This document shows positions 9,883 through 23,500 of a DNA stretch of 64,000 bases, one piece after another. Under the pieces are notes generated by a model that did not search any database, was not told the DNA's origin, and was given only the letters and a program-made list of their open reading frames with translations. This DNA is from Perilla frutescens (taxonomy: Eukaryota; Streptophyta; Magnoliopsida; Lamiales; Lamiaceae), in the NCBI GenBank assembly GCA_026008535.1, contig BRKX01000012.1, forward strand, positions 23,837,848 through 23,901,847. Direction: 5' to 3'. The position numbers and the translations under genes were made by a program. The stretch's first letter is position 1. The number at the start of each line of letters is the position of its first letter.

Positions 9883-12800
9883 CTAATGGCATTTCTCACC
9901 ATCAAACCACTTCAATGTTGGCATTAACTTCAACAGGAATGCTTTCAACAGCTGGTCAACCACTGCATTTCCCAGAATATCCAACTGTATCAAATTCAAG
10001 TCCTTGAAAAGTAGATAAGCATCCCAGAAGTACTTCAAATCATCGTCTTCATCGGTGAATTTCTTCAAATGCCACTCAGTTCCAGCTGTATGATTGAGAG
10101 GAGAAGAGCACAAATATCTTCTTGTGTCGATAGAGTGAGCGCCTATCTCATTATACGATACATCCAATACTTCTAATGACTTCAGCATTTTCAAGGGTTC
10201 CAAAGCTGTAAAACTGCGAAGTTTGTTGTTGCTAAGCTTCAAGCAGGAGAGTAGTTGCAGAGCTTCCATTCCTGTCCAAGAATTTTGAGTTAACTTTGAA
10301 ATATGAAGTCAAGTCGGGTTTTCTAACCATTACAATAAATAAAATCCCAATCAGCAATAAAATGCATCTAGATTAAATAGCAGAATGTAAGTATTTCTCG
10401 ATAATTGCTGCTCTCCTGAATCAACAACGCAACTGTTACCTAAAGAAGCAAATAACTCACTAAGGTATGTCAAACAATGTCAAACATTTGAACAAATCTA
10501 ATCGGTCTGGTTCAAGTAAAGATTGACTTATGTGATCATGAGTACCTGGAAACAGAGCCTAGGTTCTTGGACAATTGAGTAATTGCAGAGGTATCAAAAT
10601 ATAAACCATAATTTATGTGAAATTGTATCAGCATATAATTTCATCAAATTACATTATCTGAAAGGTGGAAGCAGTAACGACCCAAATATCTTCCAAGATT
10701 CTATATATTTGTGTATCAACTAACCTTCGATTGATTGGAGTTTGTTGTGGCTGAGATCTAACATTTGAACCCAAAGTAAGTTCTCCATACTTGAAACTCG
10801 TGACAATGAGAGGCCATTTAGTCGTACAAATATATAAGGACTAATACTTGGCGAAGAAGGTTCTTGATAATTACCACAGTGCTTCAATAAAGACTCAGTA
10901 TTTGATGTCAGCTGCAGAACAAAAGGTCAAATTATTCAAAGACAGAAAAAGTAGATTCATGAAGAAAATATAAGAAATATACTGATGAAAATATTCCCGG
11001 ACTTTAAGCCCTAGCGTTGTTGCACACAATCCCAATACCTCATTCCTTTCCCAGCTTTAACTCAATCTGGGTTGAAACAAATCTTTATAAAGCTAATCAA
11101 GTCTATATAGCTTCATGTTTATAATTGTTTTCAAAGGACTCTAAATTGACCGAGCAATCACTATCTACCATAGATGAAATGCTACATTCTCTCTGTACTT
11201 AGACTGACAAACGCGTTTATGTTGCATCCCCAGACAAAAAGACCAAGAGAAAGAAGATTCACCTGCTCAAATAACACTAAGCTGTACTCATCCTCATAAA
11301 AACAGATATGTGCAGGATCCATCTTCATTAAATCATGATAAAGTGCAAGAATTTCTTCATAATGAACCTCAGTTTTGGCATCTGGACAGCCGCCATATGA
11401 GATCAATGTGTTATGCGCCATCAACAGTCTTGCGAGAGTAAGTTTTCCAATTTTACTACAACAAAAGGAAAAACAAAAAATAAAATTACTTGCCAAATCA
11501 AGAAGATCCTTTAAAGATTCTCTAGCAATCCTGCATGAATCTAGCTTACCAGTCTGTTGCAGACAACAGTTCCCGGCAGTGAGAAATTTCATTAGATATA
11601 GTTTCCATACTCCACTCAGGAGTGGTTGGTTTATTCTCCTTTGCGATGTCTAATTTACAAAGTGAGTCAAGCAAGTTCGCATCCTGAGATTGGGCAGAAT
11701 GACCTTTAAAGTTTTCCTCATCCCATGATATTTTATGTGATGTTTGCTCCTCAGAATGTTCTTGATCATTAGAACGTACACTCATAGTGAAAGATATACA
11801 ACGAGACTGGCTACAGGGTATACTACTTGAAGAAATAATACCAGGAAAGTGTGCAACGGTGACCTTTACATGGCAAGCCTCTAAGGAATCATAAGGATAC
11901 TTAATGTAAGTCAACCAAGCTCGGGAAAAACCAGTTTTATTTCCTGAAAGTGGTCTCCAAATAAGACCATCACCACCATGATAATCAAACTCAACAGTTA
12001 CTGTAGAGCAGCTAACACCTTCAACTGCTTCGCTGAAATATAAAACGAGGGGAAATATTCGTTCTTTAGACTGAAAATATAGCTTAGGGAAAGGTGTCTG
12101 GCGATTTGAGTGATCAACTGATAAAGATAGATTAGAACCATGAGGAGGCCATGAAGAAAGAAGTAGAGGCTCCCGCTTCAATGTTTGATCCAGAAGCCAT
12201 AAATTATAAAACCAGCCACTTTGATCATCAGGGTCCGTGAAGAGAGCATTGCGGACAAACTGAAATTCCTCTATCAAGACATTATCTTTTTTATCATATC
12301 CTTTTGCTCCTTTCTCAAGTAGATTAGATAAAATCATGCTACAAAAGCATTGGGTAAAAAGTGAAATATTAAAATCAAAATAAAATTGACTGAAACATAA
12401 AAGAAATTCAACAAAAAATTGACTTCCGTTACATGCCATTTGTAATGCTAAAAACCAATCTTTGTATCTAAATAACATTTGGACATTAATATGTGTTTAA
12501 GATATCATGAGTTTCTCGTTATGTAAATTTTATAAAAGCACACCAATTTATAGCTTAATCTGTGGCTCAAATAAGTTGTTTGAACAAATTTAATGCAGAC
12601 TCAAAATATGCAGTAGCCCAACTCTAATATTCTCCAGTACAATGATTGCAATGCACCATAACTACTAGTACTTCCTCTCATGTATTTGTTTTGGACACTA
12701 CTTATTAAGTACAAAAGAAAAATACATGTATCAAAAACTATGATAACATGATTCTAAAGAAGAATATCAATGGAATAATATTACCTAAATGTCACCCTAT

Positions 12801-13937
12801 CCTATATTTCTTCTACTTCAAAAAACTAACTATTACTTCTCCACATGATCAAAATATATTCATATTGATAATGATGATGGCTATTTGATGACACATAAAT
12901 ATGCAATGAACTATATTACTTCCCACCATATAGAAACTAAAGCATGCATGATGCACGAGAAAGATCCGTTTATGTGACAATGCAAATTAAATGAATTGAA
13001 ATTTAAAGTTACAAACTAGCATACCTTCGGTTATGCCAGGCAGAATAATTACTAAAATTGTCATATATCATATCAGTCGTGTATTGAAGTTCCTCTTCAT
13101 CCGGAATCTTCTTCAATGCTGTTATAAACCTGGAAAAAAGCAGCGTCAGACAACCACATTAACAGATAAAAACTACCAAACTACCCAATTGAACACCAAA
13201 TCTTCAGCACTTCACCTCCTGTAATTCCAAGCGTGGAAATTCCGGGAGTCGAGTTTCTGGAACTTTCCCAGAAGCCGTAACTCCCTATCCGAGGATGAAT
13301 GACCCCTGCTCAGGATCCATTTGCGATGATGCCACGCCCCATAAGCCTTAAAGTTTCTCTTCAATGCATTCTCTACCTAAATGAAAATTCAAACTCTAAC
13401 GATTCCATCAGTTTCAAACCACAAAAGTTGCAAAGTTTAAACTTTTAACACTTCCCACTTATTCTATATAATTTTCAACTCAATCAATCAATCAAGAGCA
13501 TAAAAGGATTTAAAAGAAAAGTAAGCAAAAACTTACAATTCTCAATTCTTCATCAAAAATTGGCTGGACCGACTCCGAATCAGTTCCACTCTCCTGTTGT
13601 TGATCGAGAAGGTGCTGGACCGCAAGCTTCCGGTAATTCCAACCGGTGTAATGCTCAGGATTTGATTCCAACAGCTTCGCACTGATTTCTATCGCTTCTT
13701 TCGTGTATCTGCAGAGAAAATTCTCACGAATTAAACCCCAGTAGACGAACACGAATCGATGAAAACGCAACTAATTGCTCAATCCAGATCGCATTAAGCA
13801 GGCAAAAAGAAATTGACAAACATTTTGTTGTGGTGAAAGTGGAGGAGTTGGGATTGGAGATCGCGAAGTTTGGCAGCTTTGAGAGACGAGTCATCTCGCT
13901 CTTCCTGAGTTGGGGCTTTGCGCGGTATCCCGTGCAT
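9883..13937 (-). CDS. RGTA: Geranylgeranyl transferase type-2 subunit alpha (Rab GGTase alpha)
   Basis: Encodes the alpha subunit of the cytosolic enzyme that, with the beta subunit and Rab escort protein, adds geranylgeranyl groups to C-terminal cysteines of Rab GTPases. Eight exons join in frame with GT-AG introns to 703 aa: 13937-13822, 13708-13537, 13376-13216, 13129-13025, 12338-11550, 11455-11263, 10911-10725, 10271-9883. The start is the conserved plant N-terminus MHGIPRKAP. PPTA helical repeats carry their tryptophans at W62 (GWNYRK), W111 (GAWHHRKW), W146 (HAWNYRR), W181 (SAWHNRS) and W227 (SGWFYNLW). A C2-like insert fills the 789-bp exon 5. Leucine-rich repeats with DLSHNKLQSI, KLSNNKLRSF and DVSYNEIG lie at the C-terminus, as in plant and animal alpha subunits. 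The length fits the family (about 680-700 aa). No break was seen. It faces EAF6 head to head. Confidence 0.95.
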
Positions 13938-14085
13938 TTTCTCTCTCTAGAAATCTCGAATTTGATGATTGAATTGGAGGGTTTATTAGTGTTTAGATCT
14001 TCATCTCTATTATCGTTAAATTTCAACTCAGAATTAAGTTTTCTTCCCTCTCATGTTTAGACTTCGACTGATTTAGTGATTTCTG

Positions 14086-14121
<36 letters not shown>

Positions 14122-14642
14122 ATTTAAAAATACAAATTAAAATAAAAGGGCTATGCTCGTTAAATTTGAAACTCTTGTCACACACGCTATTTAGAAATTT
14201 ATTTATTTTATTTTTAAGCAAAAATGGCCTTTATTTAAAAAAAAAAAAACTTCTGCATAATAAATAAATAAATTATATGTGCTCCCGCATAATCTATACA
14301 AATAAGTATATATCATCGTATCTACTACTAAGATATGATTAATTAACTTAAAAATTATAACTTGAACAGAATTATAAATTCGATTCCAACTTTAAATAAG
14401 CAATTAAGATGCAATATTTTAATTTAAATTAATCTTATAAAAAATATAAATTTTTAATTTAAAAACATCCTCAAATTGATGAATTAAGCCTCAGTTCGAA
14501 GAAATCGAAAACACCGTTAGCAAGCTCACATCATTCACCCAAAACGACGCCGTCGAGGGCCAACACCTTTCACAATTCTTGATCGCAGAGCGCGGTGGGA
14601 AAAAGAAAACAGACCTTAAACCCTAAATCTTTGATCTTCAAC
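13938..14642. promoter_or_regulatory. Shared divergent promoter of RGTA and EAF6
   Basis: A 705-bp interval between two opposed start codons. It contains a (CT)n tract at about 14,090-14,120, typical of plant core promoters, an AACGACGCCGTCG word near 14,542, and a telo box AAACCCTAA (14,618-14,626) just before the EAF6 ATG. Telo boxes are common in promoters of housekeeping and growth genes. Whether one promoter drives both genes is inference. Confidence 0.55.
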
Positions 14643-16419
14643 ATGGATTCCGAAGGTATTCCAATCTACACGTCTCTATTATTTTCTTGAATTTATTGAT
14701 TGATTGATTTAGCATAATAAAAAAAAAAAAAAAAACTTTTTGGTATGAATTTTGACAAATTGTTTTAGGGCAACGAACTTCTTCAAACCCTTCTGCAATG
14801 CTGGCTGCTCTATTATGCAAAAGGGCTAAACTGCATGATGAGCTCCGCAATATCGAAAAACAGGTGATGGTAAATGTGGTTTCTTTGTGATGATTTTATT
14901 TGTATAATTTGATTGATTGAGTACTTATTTATCATGTGATGTTTGTTGAATGAAATTTTTGTGTAGGTATATGATATGGAGACTGGTTATTTACAGGATC
15001 CCAGTCAATGTGGCAATGTCTTGAAAGGTTTTGAAGGGTTTTTGTCTTCTTCCAAGAACACTACACTGTAATTGTTTTTCTTTCTTTTTTTTTTTAGTGT
15101 TGATTCTTTTGTTATATTTTGTTTCATTTATTTGTTATTGAATTCGATGAAGGCTTATGGGTCGGTTTAGCATGCTGCAATATGGCAATTAGGATGAAAA
15201 TTTCATGTTAATTTGGCATTGAGTTGTTGCTCTAGGAGGGATGGTCTGTTGGTTCACTTTTATTCGAGATTATCTTGTTGAGTGGTCATTCATTTCTTCA
15301 TTCATGTTTAACTTTTCTGCATTGCAATTGGTTATTTGGTTTTTGGTTATTGTTGATTTGAAGTAGAATGATTTAGTGTTGCTCTTTCATTTGCAGCTTG
15401 AAACGATCACGGAAGTTTCAGCCTGAAGACAGGCTGTTCTCATTATCGTCAGTCACTTCACCAGCTGTATGTGTTTATATTTATATTGTGTGTGTGTGTG
15501 TGTATATTACATGGCTTTCATATTATGGTTTCTGTATATGATGTTTTTAAGTATGACTTCAAATAGCTAATTGTGGCTTGTCTCTGCTTGTCTCATGGTT
15601 AGTGGGTTCTAATCCTCCTTCGTGATGCCTTTTTCATTCCGTGTTCTATGATTGATGTATGCAGATGCAAGTTGTGGACTAGGTCGCCTCTGTCTTTCAA
15701 TTTATGTCTTGAATGTTATGTTTTGTGTAGATCTTTTGAGACATCAGACATCTAGGAATTCCAAGGCTTGTAATTTTCCCATTAACACAAAATGTGATTT
15801 AACGATAGCCATAATTGTGAAAATGACACCTTATACAAGCTTCAGTCAAACATGTTCGAATTTGTGAATGGTTAGACCGGTGACACTGCAAGAGTGAGAA
15901 GCAATTAGGCATTCATTTTTGTTAAGTTTTCTGTCTTCAATATGGTAAATGCTTTAGATCTTTCTATTTGTATATACTATTTCAATCTTGGCTCTGATTG
16001 GGAGTCTATCCATGGTTATATTACATGGAAGTTATTGTTTTCAAAATGTTGTCTTGAAGAGTTTGCGATCTGTGGATATTTGATTTATTTATCATGTATA
16101 TCAGGCCGAAGAAATCGCAAGAGATGGCGGTGTGACAACAAATGGACCGTAAGTAATCAAGATTTTCATTTTCACTATTAAGCTGTTTTATATAGTCTGT
16201 TACAGATACTAGAGAGTGCCTATAATTGTTGCGTGTTCAAATCACCTTTGAAAAACATTCGAAAATACATTGGTGGATGTTCAATCTGATTTTGGTCGTG
16301 AATATTACTGAACACATTGCAGTGGAAAACCGAAGAAAGGTAGAGGGCCGAGAGAGGCGAAGAGAAGGCAATCTAGCGAAGCTGACTTCGACTATGAAGA
16401 TGATCCTGATTTAATGTAG
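14643..16419 (+). CDS. EAF6: EAF6-type subunit of NuA4 histone acetyltransferase
   Basis: Six exons (14643-14655, 14769-14863, 14967-15067, 15397-15466, 16105-16148, 16323-16419) join in frame to a 139-aa protein. The N-terminal region (about residues 14-45, AMLAALLCKRAKLHDELRNI then QVYDMETGYLQD) is the coiled-coil NuA4/EAF6 domain that packs against partner subunits in NuA4/MEAF6 acetyltransferase complexes in the nucleus. DPSQCGNVLKGFEGFL follows, a conserved block of the family. The C-terminus is basic (KPKKGRGPREAKRRQ) and then acidic (DFDYEDDPDLM). The first exon is only 13 nt, a tiny exon easily missed by gene finders. Its choice is supported by the phase and by the conserved MDSEGQR-like start. 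No defect was seen. Confidence 0.9.
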
Positions 16420-17394
16420 TAGCTCTTCATATAATTGAAAATGAAGAGTGACTTTGTCGTCTCTTTTTCCCTACTGAAGTTCCTATCCCCGAAAGGCTGC
16501 TCGTTTTTCGTTATGAACCGTATGCGGTTCCATGAATATTTAACCATCTTCGTGTATGTATGTATGCATCTAATTGCTGTTCTTGAAACCTAGATCCTAT
16601 AATTTTTGGTAAGGCTGCATTAGCAAGGCCAACTTTGTATATTAATGAAAAAAATTTGAAAATTTTGATCCTATCCCCTCTTTTTAGGACTTTTGATGAA
16701 GCTAAGCTATGTTGAATTTTTCACTGATCTTTTCTATAATGGTCATGTTCCTCTAGTCTACTTTGGGAGTTAACTACTTTCTCTCACTAACTTCATCTAA
16801 CGAGCTATTAACCTACACCTTCGCCACGTTCAACGCTTTGTAAATTAGGGCTAATTTAAGTCAAATTGAAATCAAAATGCAAGAGTTTAATTTACCCGGT
16901 TACCCTCACCAGTCTCGGAATCTTATGGACGACCGTTGGATAAATATCTCATTTGATATGAGTTTGAATTCAGATCTTATCAGTCTTACAAATGCAAGTT
17001 TTATGAAATTTAAATATATCACAAAATTAAATAAACTTGAAACAACTATTATACAACAAAACTGAACCCATGTTTTCACCCAAGTCTATACTCTATAGAC
17101 TATAGTATTGGAAATAATGCTGCTGCTATTATTTTCTAGAAACTAAAAATTGGCTGCTATTCAACTAAAGAAAAAACAGAAATTGGCTGCTACTTTTTAA
17201 TTCCTCGTTTATTATTCTTCTGCAAATTCAAGAATTTGCCGGCGGAGCTTTTAAAGTCTTATCCATGAATTTTTTGGTTAATTCCTTCACCCATCTACTT
17301 CGCTCTTTATACGTGTTTAAATTCATGTATACATTAAAAAAATGTATGATTAACTTGCGGCGGCCATTTTTGGGTGCTTCAGGAAACATTCAAG
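16420..17394. other. Intergenic between EAF6 and RUS2
   Basis: EAF6 3' UTR, AT-rich spacer and RUS2 promoter/5' UTR. No further gene was found; the 62-aa frame at 16,877 has no recognisable feature. No clear TATA box was identified for RUS2. Confidence 0.6.
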
Positions 17395-20300
17395 ATGCAG
17401 AGGAAGAAATTAAATGAGCCGCCGCCGCCGCCGCCGCCGCCGCCCGTGTGGTGGATTGAGACTTCGGATTCAGTGTCGCACCACTTTCAGTTCGAACCCG
17501 ATGGTCAACTTTCTGTGAGCCCACATTTTAGCTGTATTTGCTCTTATTTTTTTCTGTTGAGCATTTCTGCAAACAGCTGGTGTGCTGTGTTCATATTTGA
17601 TTTATTCGATCAACTGTCATTATGGGTCTCTGTTGTTTCCTGTGTTTTTAACTTTTAAGTTAGAGGGGTTCGAGAGCTATATTAAATTGTGTGTGCTTAT
17701 TCATTTTCTCTTGTTTGGTTGATCTTATTTTGGTAGAATTTCAATTGGGTTTAATTGAATTAAAAGTTCAAAATCAGCTATCCTACAAAAATTCAGCAAT
17801 AGTTGAGAGGCTTCATACACTACCTGTTTTGATGAATGCTGGTAAAATGGGTGAAATGCCACACATTTGATGGAAGCATGAGGGTTTTTTTTAATCTTTT
17901 TATTTGTGTTTCTTTTTTCCTTTTGGGTGGATTAAGAAGTTAAAGGTGCAAAATGAGGTCCTTCTATGTGTAAGGTCATATGGCTCGAGGAGTTTTTTTT
18001 TTCTTTTTTCCTGCATAATATAGAGTAAACTGAAATTAAAAGTTTGAATGAATTCTTTTCCCTTGTTGATTTATCTATTGATTGACCGAAAAATTATTGC
18101 AAAAGAACATTGAGATTTACTTTTATGAATTCGTATATGATATTGTTTAACCTTATTATTGTTATCAGGTGAAGATGGTTGAAGACATGAGACCTGCCTC
18201 CCGTAGAATGGCTGAATCGTTTCTGAATAAGTTCTTTCCATCAGGTTATCCTTACAGGTAACTCGCATTGTCAAGTGTTTATTACGTACTTGATACTTCA
18301 ACTGGGAAATCAAGTCAGATCAAATGTCAAATTTATTTATTTTTTGAGTCCTGTCCTAATTCTACAGTGTGAATGAGGGCTATCTAAGATACACACAATT
18401 CCGTGCCTTGCAACACTTCTCCAGTGCGACACTATCTGTATTATCAACTCAGGTCTTCTTCCTATATTTATTTATCATTAGTTCATGGTGGAGACTAGTT
18501 TATTGTCCTAATCTAATTATCCAAGCACTCCACTATGCCAAGGATGTTTCTCAATTACTTACTCCCTTTCAGTCACTGCTATTTGCTGCAGGCTTGCGAC
18601 CTACACCTGCACAGGCTACTGCTGTTAGTTGGGTAAAGATTATTAATTGGTAAAGTTTATCAAATAGTTACTGAAGTTCATTATGTTGTGGGCCAATACG
18701 TTGTTTTATCGGATGCAGATATTAAAAGACGGGATGCAGCATGTCGGAAAGCTCATATGTAGCAATTTGGGTGCAAGAATGGACTCAGAGCCTAAGAGTT
18801 GGAGGATATTGGGTCTGTAGTACTGGATTGATTTAATAGTCTCCTATTCGTTCATTTATCAGTGATAGTTATTCAATCCACATAATCTTGTTCATCTCTA
18901 TTTTGACCCTTTCCGTGGGTGTTTGAAAGGATTAAATCTTCCTTCTTGCAGCTGATGTTCTTTACGACTTTGGCACTGGTTTGGAAGTAATTTCCCCATT
19001 ATGTCCGCAGTTATTTCTTGAAATGGCTGGGCTTGGTAATTTTGCTAAGGTGGGTTAGTTATTTTGCATCTGTACTTATACAATAGTGTTTCATACATGG
19101 AAGATGACTCTTTATTGGGCAGGGAATGGCAGTGGTTGCAGCAAGAGCAACGAGGTTGCCCATATATTCTTCATTCGCTAAAGAGGGAAATCTCAGTGAC
19201 CTTTTCGCAAAAGGTGAAGCTATTTCAACACTGTTTAATGTTCTCGGAATTGGAGCCGGTATTCAGCTAGCATCTACTATTTGCTCATCTACTCAGGGAA
19301 AGGTACTAGTCCTTCATGCCTTCATATCTGTTCAATTATATAGGCTACAAATCGCAACTCTAATTTACATGTCAAATGCCACAGTTGGGAAATCAATGTG
19401 AATTGCTTCAGTTTTTCTTTCCTCTTTTCCACTACAGAAAGTGTTGATTATATGTGTTTGTTGCTTGTTTATTGATAAAAATAATAATGTTGCACCAAAA
19501 ATTTTAAAACCTGCGATACTATTGGTCGATGCATTCTCCTTTCTGAGATTAACATGTGTAGTGAGCAAGGTTTATTTCCTCAGTTAAATTCAATCTCATC
19601 TCACTTAAATAGTTTAACATGCTAAGCACTAGGATGCATTTCATATTTCTTATGCAAAGGAGGATTATCAACTAATCTACTTTGAACATTAAGATATATC
19701 ATGTCATGACAGGAAGTGTTGGTAGTTATCAATTTCAATGTAAATGGTGCATCAAATATAATATGATCATTTATAATCAAAATATCACTTCCGAATAGCT
19801 GGATATCAAATCTAATGCAGAGGAATGATTCCTTTCCCAAGCCATCCTACCAAACACCCACTGAAAGATGATGTTGACGGTAGATTATATTACTTTATTT
19901 TTTTATCGAGTCTTGGTAGTTCTGATGAAGCTGCGCGTCTTACAGTTGGTGGTCGGACCTCTCCTATCTGCTTTTCACATATATTGTGTCAGAGAAGAGA
20001 TGCGAGCAACTCCAGTCAACACTCTAAATCCACAGAGAACTGCAATGATTGTTGCCGAATATTTGAAGGTTTTTACTTCTAACCACACCAGCCAGTTTCA
20101 TTTACTCGATTTATGAATCTCTCCAGAATCTAATCCTTTTGCCGATCTTACATTAGAGTGGCAGAATATCGAGTCCTGCTGATCTCAGATACAAAGAAGA
20201 TCTCTTATTCCTGGGGCGACTGATAGAGGAGGCGGGAAGTGTCAAGGTGGGAAGGCCTTTACACGAGGCGGTGAAGCCCTCGGAGCTACACAAAGTGAAG

Positions 20301-20582
20301 GAGAAGTTTCCAAACGAAAGATTTATTCTGAGCTGCGGAAACAGATGGACAGACATGATACTGGAGCACAACGCGACTGGGGAAGATGCTTTGAGAGGGT
20401 GGCTCGTTGCTGCATATGCTGCAGATATCGAGAAGACATTCAACAAAAGCAGCGAAAATGCATTGGTGGAGGCTTATGAGAGAATGAGGCTTGTCTTTTC
20501 TCCATTTCTCTCTGAGCTGCAAGCTAGAGGTTGGCATACCGATCGTTTTCTTGATGGAACTGGATGTCGTTTTGCTTTGTAA
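17395..20582 (+). CDS. RUS2: Protein ROOT UVB SENSITIVE 2 (DUF647)
   Basis: Nine exons (17395-17514, 18169-18257, 18368-18452, 18573-18632, 18719-18812, 18952-19049, 19123-19302, 19946-20068, 20157-20582) splice in frame to 424 aa, close to the known plant protein of about 430 aa. RUS2 (WXR1) works with RUS1 in root UV-B signalling and auxin transport; the biochemical activity of DUF647 is not settled. Diagnostic blocks are FPSGYPYSVNEGYLRYTQFR, AAGLRPTPAQATAVSWILKD, ARATRLPIYSSFAKEGNLSD and, at the end, WLVAAY and TDRFLDGTG. Hydrophobic stretches in the DUF647 part (about 55-290) suggest membrane association. Oddity: a run of nine prolines (residues 9-17), encoded by a (CCG)n tract at 17,419-17,444, precedes the conserved VWWIETSDSV. 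Assignment to RUS2 rather than another RUS member rests on recalled family sequence. Confidence 0.93.
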
Positions 20583-23500
20583 GGAATTCTTTTTATTCTC
20601 TCTAGTAAACCATAAATCTTTTCCTAGATCTGCCTCATTTTAATCTCATTTCTCCGTGTTATGCTACTTTTTTTCTTTTTAATTTGCATGTGAATGGATG
20701 GTGTGTTATATTTCTGAGTACGCATTATCGGGTGATATTGTGTTTAGGGTGTAATGGAGCCGAGTTTACTATTTCTAAGTTCAAATTTGAGTCATTTATT
20801 ATCGAGTTGAGTTTCGAGCTTTATCCCTGGAATAATTCGAGATTCACGAGCATATATTGACATCATGTTATTAGGAGGAAGAGAGAAATGAGATTTACTG
20901 GACAAGGACTTTAATTGCAATAGAAAAGAGAAACGTTGAATGCATATAATGTCAAATTAACACTTGGTGATGCGGATTTCATTCGAAGATGATGAAGATG
21001 CTGCTGCACTTCTTATTTAACAAGGATTTCTTGGTGATGGACAACTATGGATTATTTGAAGAAACAATACTCTTTATTTCTTGATCAATTCAATCTATTT
21101 ACTTTCAAAAACTGCTACTTTTGCACTTGTCACAAGTCACAACCATCCTTGTGATTCTGGGCACTACTACCACATGAGCTATCATAGAATTTCTGGTCTT
21201 TTTTTTTTCCCATAAACACGTTGAGACCAGGCCGCATACTTTTTTGCAGATTAATCTGGATGGCCAATTGCGACGCAATTTTCCAGTAACATTTAAATTA
21301 TGTTGGAATGTGATGGCCATTCCATTTCACTAAATTTTTGCGTTGTTGAAAATACTTATCGTCTTGATTCTTTCCTCTTTTCGAATGTTTTGACAAATTT
21401 TCAGAATTGAACCTTTTATTTGTGTGATTTGTTTTTCTTGTGTGATTTTTGAATTCTTGCAAATACTACTACTACTAATAATAATAAATGAATGAATGAA
21501 TTCATATCATATGCTCAAATAATAGTTCGGAGCGGGTTTTCCTTTATCGCCCAATACTAAAAGAAAAAAACTCTGCAAACTATATGATTTGAATTTCTTG
21601 TTATGTGTGTTCCATTCCATATTTTACTATTAAATTTATGATTTCATAATAATTGTTATAGATTTAAAAGTAATTATGACAAAATTAATTATAAACAATA
21701 TTTATCAACAAAATTTGACTCTACTTAACAATAATTAAATTAAATTAAAGTACATGAAATTGAATTTGGTGTGAAAAAAAAAATCCAAATTTAATTGTAA
21801 AAAATACACAGTCAAACACAAAAAAAAAAAAAAAAAAAAAACTCTGATCTTTGTGATGATAGCCCACTAACAAGTAACAAGATATCCCTTTTGATTCATC
21901 TCTTATAAACATAAAAAGAATGTTAAAAAGTGGGACTAAAAAAAATTCATTCCATTATATTAATGCCACAAAAAGATATGATAAACAAGAACAAGATCTA
22001 GCTTTTTGCTTTTAATTTTTTTAGCTTATAGTTCACCATTATCACAAATAGCACGCTTTGAAAAGCACTCTCATCATTTGTCCCTCAATTGCTTGTAATT
22101 TATAAAATATAATAAAAAAAATTTGTCTCTATACATTTAAACTCATTTATAGAATGTCTGAATATTACATGAGTCTTTAATTATTCGAACGACAAAAAAC
22201 GCTGATATCACACGAATATATTTTATTAGAATAAGGGATCCACGAAGCATCCATTTTAAATTGTACAAAGTAGTAGTCCATCTTTCTTATGAGTAGTTAC
22301 TACTTTTTTCTTTTCTAACAGGAAAGTCTTGTATCAGATTATTTGATGGATATAAATTAAATAAGAGTTTGAATTTAAATTTTGAACTGTCAAATAAATT
22401 TTGATATGTATGACGATCTGACACGAATTTGTATATTTTTCAAAAGTTGCAGTTATTTCGACCATCTTCAATCCAAAATTCTGTTTTTCAATATCCTATA
22501 CTCCAGAAATAATAAATCTCTCTATACTTCATTTCAAAAATCTTATCCAACCATACACTATATAGATATGATAGTCTTTTTTTTATATAGCGTTGAATAA
22601 TGATAATTTACGTATAAAGTATCATTATTCAAAAGTTTATACTTTAACTGCAACATAGAATATACAATTCGCCCTAGAACTTCTCGTGCTCTATTTTGGA
22701 ATAAAATAGAATTATACCCTATTATTCTTTTTGTAATGTTTATTTTGGTGGAGGATTGTAATTGAAGTCGATCGTAAGAGGATAGCAATGACTTTTTATT
22801 TTAATATTTAGACGTATGGATTTATATATAAAAAGTTTCTATAAGCTAGTTATTGCTTTTCGGTCTCAATATATTTTTAACTCGTGATTTGACATTCTTA
22901 AGGTGTGACAAATGATGTTTTAATTTCGAGCACTCTTTTTATATTATTCTTTATATTATATCATGTTAAGATAGAAGTACAGCTTGCGCTTGTTTTAAAA
23001 AAAATATTTAACTTTCATTGCACCACTATAGGTTATATAGATATTATATATAAATACTGTCAATATGCGCATTGTTATATATTCATTAAAATAATAACTT
23101 CCGGTACTTTTTTTCTCTTGAGTTCGAGGAAGGTTTTTATGTTACATTTCATGTTATATTTTTAAATTATGTATTTTTTATTTTTTTTTAATTATATTTT
23201 TTTTGTGATTTAGTTTAATTTTAAAATAATTTTTTATGATTCATTCCATCCATTTTTTAGATTCGTTCCATCCAATTAGAGTTTATAATTATTTTTTATT
23301 ATTTAATTTTTAATTTTCAATTAGTAATTCATTATTACGGTTGATTACTTCAAAATAAAATTTTATAAATTTTTTAATTCATTTTTTTGTTGATAAATGT
23401 TGACTATGATTATTTATGTTAAAATTGATTTTTATTTTATAATAATTATTATTGAAATGATAAATTTTATGGTGAAACACATAGAATAAAAGTGTAACGG

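Noticed and set aside
18071..19568. Minus-strand frames across RUS2 introns and exons
   Set aside because: The plus-strand exon chain explains the conservation; the antisense frames show no family features.
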